From contig CM034099.1 in the NCBI GenBank assembly GCA_019914945.1, positions 13,095,001 through 13,159,000 on the forward strand: a stretch of 64,000 bases of DNA, read 5' to 3'. The DNA comes from Typha latifolia. Its lineage: Eukaryota > Streptophyta > Magnoliopsida > Poales > Typhaceae. The first letter of the stretch is position 1, and each line of letters begins with the position of its first letter. The notes under the pieces are model-generated. The model did not search any database and was not told the origin of the DNA. It saw nothing but the letters and a program-made list of their open reading frames with translations. Positions 56,767 to 64,000 of this stretch are shown one piece after another. The position numbers were made by a program, and so were the translations under genes.

Positions 56767-57475
56767 ATCCACTATGCTTCCGCAACCTTGTCCTCAAGGT
56801 TTAAATTTAGGGAAGCAATCTTTGAACTCTGACTCAAGCTCCTTCATGATTTGATCCTCTGCATTGGTTCCCACATATCTGAAAATAGAGAAAAGGTTGG
56901 TGCTGAAAAAGAGGCAAGCTCACTTGTGTTCAGTTGGTGCGTAAGGGCATTGGCCGCTCGATTCTCGATCCCCTTTTTGTAGACTAGTTTGTAGTCATAC
57001 GCAAGGAGTTTTATGACCCAATGTTGCTGTCCTGAGGTGTGCACATATTGCTCCATGAAGTTGGGTAAGCTACGCTGGTCCGTGGGGATAGTAAACCATT
57101 GGCCAATTAAGTAGGGTCGCCATTTGGTGACGGTGTGTAGAATTGCTAGCATTTTGCACTCGTAGGTGGATAGCTGTCGCGACTGGTTTGACAATACCTT
57201 GCTCATATATGCCACGGGTCTGCCCTCTTGCATTAAAACTGCTCCAATCACTCACCCAAAGCATCGCATTCCACCATGAAGGGCTTGCTGAAATTCGGTA
57301 GTGGTAGAACCAGTGCGGTAGACATGGACGTCTTCAATGCTTTGAAAGCCTCCGTCACCTTGCCCATCCATTGATACCCTCCTTTTCTGAGTAAGGAGCT
57401 CAGTGGGGTAGCAATCTTGCCATAGTTGGCAACGAATCGCTGGTAGTACCTAGTCAACCCAAGGAATCCCCTCAA
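56767..57475 (-). pseudogene. Gypsy RNase H joined to the chromodomain tail; integrase deleted
   Basis: On the minus strand the end of RT (RYYQRFVANYGKI, SLLRKGGYQW) leads to LVLPLPNFSKPFMVECDA. Then come VAYMSKVLSNQSRQLSTYEC, TDQRSLPNFMEQ and ENRAANALTHQL. After SASFSAP-type sequence the frame passes at about 56885 to EDQIMKELESEFKDCFPKF, the end of the element, so roughly 1.5 kb of integrase is gone. The catalytic Asp of the RNase H start is kept (VECDA). One frameshift splits it at about 57250. Confidence 0.8.
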
Positions 57476-58470
57476 TTCCAGCTAATTAGTGGGAATCGGC
57501 TAGTCCACCATATTCATGATCTTGCTTGGATCGGATTCCACTCCTCTCGCTGAGATTATATGTCCTAAGTACTCCATTCGTGGCTCTCCCCAAAGGCACT
57601 TGCTCATCTTGACTTTTAACTAGTTTTGTCACAAGATATTCAACACCTCATGCACATGCCACAAGTGCTTGCTCCAATTCCTGCTATACACTAGAATATC
57701 GTCAAAGAAGACGAGCACGTACCGACGTAAGAGCAGGCGAAAATGGTCATTCATCAGCCCTTGGAAGGTGGCCGGTGCATTGGTGAGCACAAACGGCATG
57801 ACTCGAAACTCATTGTGGCCGTGGTGAGTTCGGAACGCCATTTTGTGCACATCTTCCGGTCGACGCAGATTTGATGGTATCCCGCTCTTAAGTCAAGTTT
57901 GCTAAAATAAGCCAACCCTATGAGTTCATCCAGCAACTCCTCGATCATCGGTATTGGATACCGGTCTTTGACGGTGATTGCATTCAAGGCTCGATAGTCG
58001 ACGCAAAATCGCCAACTCTTGTCGTTCTTCCAAACTAGCAGCACTAGCGATTAGTAGGCACTTCTACTGGGTTGAATAATCTCGTGCTTGAGCATTTCCA
58101 CCACCAATTTGCTAATCTCTTCCTTTTGGACATGAGGGTATCGATAGGGCAGAACAGTTGTTGGTTCAACCCCCGGAATAATCTGGATGCGATGGTCGTG
58201 CTGACGGGTCGGTGGCAGTCCTTGGGGTTCCTCGAAGAGATCGTTGAATTCTTGCAGTAGCTCTTGCATGTCAGCAGCTATTTCCCTTGGTGGTGGATGT
58301 TTTGGTTCAGCAATAGTCATTTGCAATAGTTGAGCTTGGTCCCCCTACACAAGGAAGGTCCAATAGTGGTTGCAACTTCGGCCCTTGCTGCGGTTGGTTT
58401 CCAACCAGCAGCACCCTTCATCCATTTCTCCAAAATGTTAGTGTGAGGTTTGAAAAATCAAATGTTTCGG
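57476..58470 (-). pseudogene. Gypsy RT and protease-RT linker
   Basis: On the minus strand, from right to left: [97 protein letters not shown] and FFDDILVYSRN, which carries the active-site aspartates. Stops at 58051 and shifts near 57850 and 57629 break it. The FGLTN glycine is Val here. Confidence 0.85.
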
Positions 58471-59382
58471 GCCCCAAACTTTGAAGCCATTGGGTCCCTA
58501 AGACAATGTCAGCACCTCACAAGGCCAACGGAGAAAGATCCAATGTAAAAGTTTGGCCTTGCACCTTCAATTACATACCTCCACAAATAAAATCTACTCG
58601 CAATGTGGTGCCATCTCCAATAGTCACATTGAACCCTTCCGTGGGTTCCGACTCAAGCCCAATCTTCCTAAGAAGCCTCTTGTCAATGTAGTTGTGGGTG
58701 GACCCGGTGTCGATCAAGATTCTCACTGTGATTTTCTTGACTATACTATTCACCCACAAAGTCTTTGGCGCAGCTGTCCCTAAATAGGCGTGGAGGGAGA
58801 TTTTAGCTATCATGTCCTCCACGGGTTGCTCCTCAGCTACTTCTCCTTGATGTCTAGCCACACCTTTATCTTCAGCTACCTCCACATCCTCCACATCCTC
58901 CAACCCATCTATTAGCATCATCGATCCCATCGGTTTAGCGCAGCGATGCTCGGGTACAAATTTCTCATCACAACGAAAGCATAAGTCTTTGGATCTTCGC
59001 TCCTCCACTTGAGCAGGTTTGAGTGCTCATCCTAGGCCTCTAGGCGCATACTTCACATCTTGGGATGGCTTCAAGGGCACTCGAGGAGGCACCATTGCAG
59101 CAATGGTTCTTAGTATGCCGGTAACATTTCCTACCGCTATGGTTGGTTGAGCTGGATTGCGGCTTCCTTGGCTCATCCAACTCTGTTTCATATGTAACTT
59201 CATGGCTCGATGTTTGTGTTCCATGAGCACCGCATCTTCGAAGGCCTCTTTTAAAGTTATAGGCCTTAAAGCTCTCACGTCGACTTGTATGTCTCCCCGT
59301 AGCCCGGAGATGAAGGTGTTGCAAAGTTGCTGATCTGTCCATAGGGGTTGGCATCAGCTACTTATCCTCTCAAATTCTTCTT
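58471..59382 (-). pseudogene. Gypsy gag C-terminus, zinc knuckle and protease
   Basis: On the minus strand gag has LKEAFEDAVLMEHKHRAMK, a Pro-rich linker, and the knuckle CFRCDEKFVPEHRC. MGSMMLIDGLEDVEDVEV and the protease RILIDTGSTHNYIDKRLLRK with DTG follow. The linker frame keeps the glycine codon that is a stop at 28592-28594 in the other copy. A shift lies near 59020. Copia D starts at 59383, within the gag sequence CTCAAATTCTTCTT. Confidence 0.85.
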
Positions 59383-60325
59383 TGTTAGGTTTTTATTTGT
59401 TGGCAATTGTGTACAAAATATTCTAAGTGTATTTTTTTATGTATATGAGCTTTACACAAGTCTAGAATATCTCTGGTTTGAAGAATTGCAAGATTATTGG
59501 AGAAAAGCCGTCGAGTTCACACCGCGTTCACAAACGCGTTCGAACGCGGGTACTGCATTCACACAGATAGAGAGCCGCGTTCACAAACGCGTTCGAACGC
59601 GAGTACTGCGTTCACACAGACCGAGAGCTGCGTTCACAAACGCGTTCGAACGCAACCTGAAGAATTCAAGTTGTCGCATTCGAATGCATTCGGGCCCGTT
59701 CGAATGCACCTGAGTTCAAGTCATGCCGTTCGAACGCACCCGGGCCGCGTTCGAACGCACCCGGGCCGCGTTCGAACGCACCAACGAAGTTTGATAAAAT
59801 TGGACTTTCGTGAGTACGGATAAGACTTGGATTTGGCTCTATCTTGGAGATCATATATAAGGATTATGATGCCCTATCTTAAGGGGGGTTGAAGAAGCAT
59901 TATTGAAGGAGACTTCTTGAGGCTACATCGGTTCTTCAACTAATAAGGTTCCACTCATCTACAAATCTTAATCTTTCATCTTAAGGGCTATCTAGACGAA
60001 AGATCAATCTCGAGGGTTATTGAGATTGGACTTCAATCACGAGAAGCGGTGAATCGTGGGTTCTAGCGAGCAAGACTGAGAGGAACAAAGTCGTTTGGAT
60101 CGACGGGTTGTTTTGTGAGTCAGTCTTGTAACTGCTACTATTCTAGTGATTGGTTTTTGATCCGAGTTTGGATCCGTGGTTTTTTCCCGTTTGGGTTTTT
60201 CCACATTAAAATCTTGACGTTCATCTCTGCTTTCGTTCTTAATATTTCTACAAATATTTATTTTAGCGAACGAGTGATATCATTGCCTAGTATTTAGATA
60301 CATACTTGTGTCTAGGGGTTTTTCA
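59383..60325 (+). mobile_element. 5' LTR of copia copy D
   Basis: It runs from TGTTAGG to TTTCA, 943 bp. The minisatellite at 59515-59655 has about two units. CGTTCGAACGCACC units occur three times at 59726-59785. The primer site ATTGGTATGAGAG at 60326-60338 has one change from TGGTATCAGAG. Confidence 0.9.
59515..59785. repeat. CGTTCGAACG-rich minisatellite of the copia D LTR
   Basis: Two 53-bp units with AACGCGTTCGAACGCG and a shorter repeat around CACCCGGGCCGCGTTCGAAC. Nine or more TTCGAA sites lie within 270 bp. Confidence 0.85.
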
Positions 60326-60373
60326 ATTGGTATGAGAGTAGGTTCTCTCACCTTTGAGAGAGATCAGATAGGC

Positions 60374-62000
60374 ATGGATTTTCATAGAGATGGACCATCA
60401 TCTATTAGACCTCCTATCCTAGATGGATCAAATTATGGATATTGGAAAGCTAGGATGAGAGCTTACTTGAAGTCTATAGATGAACGAGAATGGTTTGCCG
60501 TTGTGAACGGTTGGAGTCCACCAATGTACATGGTGGATGATAAACTTGCTGATAAACCGATAGAGTCATGGGATAGGTCAGACTATGAAAAAGTTGGATG
60601 GAATAGCAAGGCAATAAATGCAATTTTTAGTTGTGTTTCCTCGGAAGAATTTAGAAGAATCTCTACTTGTGAGATAGCAAAAGAAGCTTGGACTATCTTA
60701 GCAAAACATAATTGTCTGTAAGATCCTTAGGTCTCTTCCAGAGAGGTTTCAGGCGAAAGTTACAGCTATTGAGGAAAGTAAGGATATCGATTCTATGAAA
60801 GTTGAACAATTGGTAGGAAATCTACAAACATTTGAGTCCAGCCTTTCAAAACCGAGGAAGTCCAAATGGATTGCCCTATCCATAGTTGAACAAAGTATAG
60901 AGGAGTCTGATGATGAAGGTGATTTAGATGTTGAGATGTTGGCCATGTTCGTCAAAAAGTTCAATAAATTTTTTCGGAAGCCAAACAAGTTGAATGCTGA
61001 AAAACTTGAGAAAAGCAAAACATTTGTGAAAAAGAAGAATACTGCGAGTTCGAACATAGGTGTGAGCAACAACGGTGTCAAATAGAAAAATAAGAATTCT
61101 GAGAATAAAGTTCGATATTTTGAATGTTCTGGTTTTGGACACATAGCACAAGAATGCCCTAATCGCCTTAAGAAAAAGGGTAAAGTTATGAAAGTTACTT
61201 GGGATGACTCAGATGAATCTGATGATGATTCTGGAAAAGACGAAGAAATCTTTATTGCTTTTGCCTCTTCTCTACTCAATATTGATTCCGTTGTTGATAC
61301 TCATAGTACAGATGATCAGGATATGTTATCAACTGAAAAGATGAATCTGAAATTCAAAAGGCATATAATGACCTATATCTGGAGTCGTTTAAACTCAAGA
61401 AAAGCAATCTTAGACTACATCAATGACTCAAGGTAATCGAACTTGAAAGAATTCAATTTGAGGAGAAGTACAAATTGAAACTTGAACGCGTCAAAGACCT
61501 TTCTGAACAACTTGACAATGCAAAAAATAAAATGAAGGCTGATGAAATTGAACTAGAGCGACTGAATAAAGAAGTGACATATCTAGAAGGGAAGAACAAA
61601 CTTGACGAGATCCTAAAGGCTCAGATTCATGGAAAAGACAGGTATGGTGTTGGATACACTAGTAATTCAAATAATAATAAAACTATCTTCATTTCTGCAG
61701 GTATACAAAAGGAAGAATATTTGAAGTCATCAACTGCATTTACAAAGCAATCCTGGATGAATGCTTCTAAACTGAAGGTGAATCTACAAACTGGTGAATC
61801 GTCAACGACACCAAAGGTAAATTTTAGTCACACTCCTCGACAAAAGGTGAGTAGAAAATGGTTTGTTCCGACATGCTATCATTGCGGCATTCTAGGGCAT
61901 ATTCGACCTCATTGCAAATTTTTGCAAAAACCTAGAACTGTTTTTATTTATGGGATAAAAACAAAGGCCATATGGGTCAAAAAAAGTGATTTGAAATGTT
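60374..62000 (+). pseudogene. Copia gag (copy D)
   Basis: The ATG at 60374 starts MDFHRDGPSSI; the frame is also open upstream through the primer site, as in copy B, but this Met is where conservation begins. A deletion of about 200 bp at about 60705 shifts the frame. A TAG lies at 61083-61085 (Gln in copies B and C). The first knuckle reads YFECSGFGHIAQEC, so its first Cys is lost. Another shift lies near 61340. The Glu/Lys-rich region is open from 61475, and the second knuckle CYHCGILGHIRPHC (about 61880-61920) is intact. Confidence 0.85.
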
Positions 62001-62450
62001 ATGTTATGCATACAGTTTTGAAAGCTTTAAATTCTGATTTGTGGTATTTAGACAGTGGCTGTTCAAGACATATGTCGGGTGACTAGTCGTTATTTTCTAA
62101 TCTTGAAAACATGAAGGGGGAGTTGTGACATTCGGAGATGGTAATTCATCCAAGGTAATAGGTAAAGGAAAGGTAAATTCTCCGGGGGTTCCTATTCTTG
62201 AAAATGTTCTTTATGTTAAGGGCTTGAAAGAAAATCTTCTGAGTATCAGTCAATTCTGTGATGAAGATTATGAGGTAAAATTCTCCAAAAATGATTGTAG
62301 TATTCTAGATCATGGTGGTAATGTTATATGTTATGGATCTAGAACATCTGATAATTGCTATGTTGTTGGAACGTCATATAAACTGAATTGTAATAGTGCC
62401 TCTTTTGACATTGCAAATCTTTGGCATCAACGTCTTGGACATGTGAATCA
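62001..62450 (+). pseudogene. Copia protease (copy D)
   Basis: LWYLDSGCSRHMSGD with the DSG active site is at 62052-62075. A TAG follows at 62084-62086, where the other copies have Asn or Lys. The rest, FGDGNSSKVIGKGK through LLSISQFCDEDYEVKF, is open to the pre-integrase domain. It would mature the polyprotein. Confidence 0.85.
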
Positions 62451-63165
62451 CAAGGAATTATTTACTCTATCCAAACAAGAAGTGGTAAGAGGAATACCTA
62501 AGATGAAAGAAATATCAAAAATAGTGTGCGATTCGTGTCAAATTGGAAAACAAACTAGGATTTCACACAAGAAGGTAAATGCAGCTACCACCGACCGTGT
62601 GCTCCAATTAGTACACATGGACTTGATGGGTCCAACAAAAATGGAAAGTCTTAGAGGTAAACGCTATATATTCTTAATGGTCGATGATTACTCTAGATAT
62701 ACTTGGGTTGCCTTTCTACGTGAGAAGTCTGAAACCTTTGAAATTTTTAAATCACTATGCTTAAAATTGTAGAATGAAAAATCTATTACCCTAGTTAGGA
62801 TTCGTTCTAATCATGGTAGAGAATTTGAAAATGAAATTTTTTCCATATTTTGCGATTCTCTTGGCTAGGGTTATGCTTCACGCTAAAAAGTTTCCTCAAA
62901 TGTTTTGGGCAGAGGCGATCAATACAGCGGTACATGTGATAAATCGTGTTTATCTTAGACCAGATACAAAAATGACTGCATATGAAATCTGGAAAGGTAA
63001 GAAACCTAGTGTTAAATATTTTTGAGTTTTTGGTAGTAAATGTTATATCTTGCGTGATCGAGAATATTTGACTAAATTTGACACTAGAAGTAGCGAAGGC
63101 ATCTTCTTGGGTATTCGAATAATAGTAGAGCCTACAGAGTATTTAATCTTGACACTTCTACTATT
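62420..63165 (+). pseudogene. Copia integrase (copy D), catalytically dead
   Basis: The pre-integrase domain LWHQRLGHVNHKELF ... CDSCQIGK provides the H-H-C-C zinc site. The core begins with HMDLMGP (first Asp) and VDDYSRYTWVAF. A TAG follows at 62770-62772. The second catalytic residue is Asn in RSNHGREF, where Asp is expected. The segment with the catalytic Glu is deleted at about 62865, where FCDSLG joins ARVMLHAKKFPQMFWAEA. The C-terminal part includes AYEIWKGKKPSVKYF. Integration in cis is not possible. Confidence 0.85.
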
Positions 63166-64000
63166 ATGGAATTTGCTAATGTTATGATAGATAAATCCAC
63201 GACTGATTTAACTGAAGCTACTCCTATTTCTATTTCTGCAGATACATATGACGAAGAAATAGGAAAGGAGCTTGATCTGGAAATTGAGAATCATGACGAG
63301 GACAAAGTTGAAATGAACAAAGATGACTGCAACGTACCGGAACCATCTGCCATAGTGAAATTAGATCATCCACTGTCACAAGTGATCGGAGACGTAAATG
63401 AACTAATTAAGACAATGCGACAAATCTAAAGTGAGGTATCATTTACTTGCTATATATCTTCTTTTGAACCTAAAAATGTGAAGGATGCATTGTTAGACGA
63501 TTCTTGGGTTAATGCTATGCATGAGAAATTAGAGCAATTTTCTAGGAATGATGTTTGGTATTTAGTCCTTAGACCTAAGAATGTGAACGTCATTGGAACA
63601 AAATGGATTTACAAAAATAAAAGTGATGAACATGGCAATATAGTTCGAAATAAAGCTAGACTCATAGCACAAGGATATACTCAGGTTGAGAGTATAGATT
63701 TTGATGAGACATTTGCTCCTGTTGCTAGATTAGAATCTATTCGTATACTGCTTGCTATTGCTTGTCACTTAAAATTTAAACTGTTTCAAATGGATGTGAA
63801 AACTACTTTCTTGAATGGTACTCTGAATGAAGATGTTTATGTTGAACAACCGAAAGGGTTCGAAGATCAAAAATTCCCTTCTCATGTGTTTAAACTGAAA
63901 AAGGCCCTCTACGGGCTAAAACAAGCTCCAAGAGCTTGGTATGAGAAGTTGACCACTGTTTTAGTGGATGCGGGGTTCACTCGAGGGGGAGTGGACAAGA
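63166..64000 (+). pseudogene. Copia integrase-RT linker and RT N-terminal part (copy D)
   Basis: An acidic linker (DEEIGKELDLEIENHDEDK) ends in a stop at 63427-63429. RT then opens at about 63505 with [16 protein letters not shown] and continues with [49 protein letters not shown] and [18 protein letters not shown], open to the edge of the window. The YVDD motif would lie just beyond it. Confidence 0.85.

Larger units (their letters stand above)
55853..64000 (-). mobile_element. Family-G gypsy element, minus strand, interrupted by copia D
   Basis: It has a 3' LTR (55853-56766), a polypurine region, RNase H, RT, protease and the C-terminal part of gag up to 59382. Copia copy D then interrupts it; the 5' end is outside the window. 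Between RNase H and the 3' end the integrase is missing. It sits in the gag of the H element at 53826-55852. Confidence 0.85.
59383..64000 (+). mobile_element. Ty1/copia copy D, 5' part, inserted in the G element
   Basis: It has a 5' LTR, primer site, gag, protease, integrase and the first part of RT, in the normal copia order, and it runs off the window. It is the most complete pol of the four copies but is inactivated by stops and internal deletions. Confidence 0.9.

Overview
The window is a retrotransposon-dense piece of a flowering-plant nuclear genome. It carries one apparently intact host gene. That gene lies on the minus strand at 50145-52005 and can be assembled from six exons with GT/AG introns. 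It encodes a YABBY transcription factor that looks most like INNER NO OUTER (INO), an ovule outer-integument regulator. I cannot name the species; nothing else in the sequence narrows it beyond angiosperm.

Everything from 1 to about 48.6 kb, and from about 53.5 kb to the end, is nested and mostly broken LTR retrotransposon sequence. Four copies (A-D) of one Ty1/copia family are present: A at 1-6850 (minus), B at 12194-15327 (minus), C at 39609-44228 (minus) and D at 59383-64000 (plus, running off the window). Together they suggest the order LTR, gag, protease, integrase, RT, RNase H, 1.5-kb spacer, extra ORF, polypurine tract, LTR. Each copy has lost a different piece. Two related Ty3/gypsy chromovirus-like families have LTRs of about 0.8-0.9 kb: family G (TGATACGAT...ATCGTATCA) and family H (TGATA...TTATCA). 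A third group (T) has very long LTRs of 2.8-3.5 kb, often solo, with long GA/GAA/CT/CTT microsatellites.

Layout: copia A (1-6850) is interrupted by a T-type LTR fragment (2706-5155). A decayed T-type gypsy 3' end with its LTR follows (6851-12193), then copia B (12194-15327). A gypsy gag-protease region (15328-15854 and 22105-22500) is split by a T1 solo LTR (15855-22104), which is itself split by a T2 solo LTR (16201-18982). A patchwork of G and H fragments (22501-31771) follows, including a protease-integrase reading frame that lacks RT. An H element (31772-39057) carries another T2 solo LTR (33638-36472). Then come copia C (39609-44228) and more LTR debris to 48.3 kb. A tandem duplication, a possible MITE and the INO gene with its flanks occupy about 48.3-53.5 kb. 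An H element starts at 53826; it is interrupted by a G element (from 55853), which is interrupted by copia D (from 59383).

The most unusual signal is the primer-binding-site region of the G and H elements. In several copies the junction of LTR end and tRNA primer-binding site is repeated in tandem (4 units at 32547-32626, about 7 at 23141-23280, 2 at 29337-29388). In one solo LTR (25754-26681) two such units lie inside a perfect target-site duplication, so the LTR end itself seems to have been extended. A second pattern is a CGTTCGAACG palindrome clustered in the LTRs of both copia and gypsy families.
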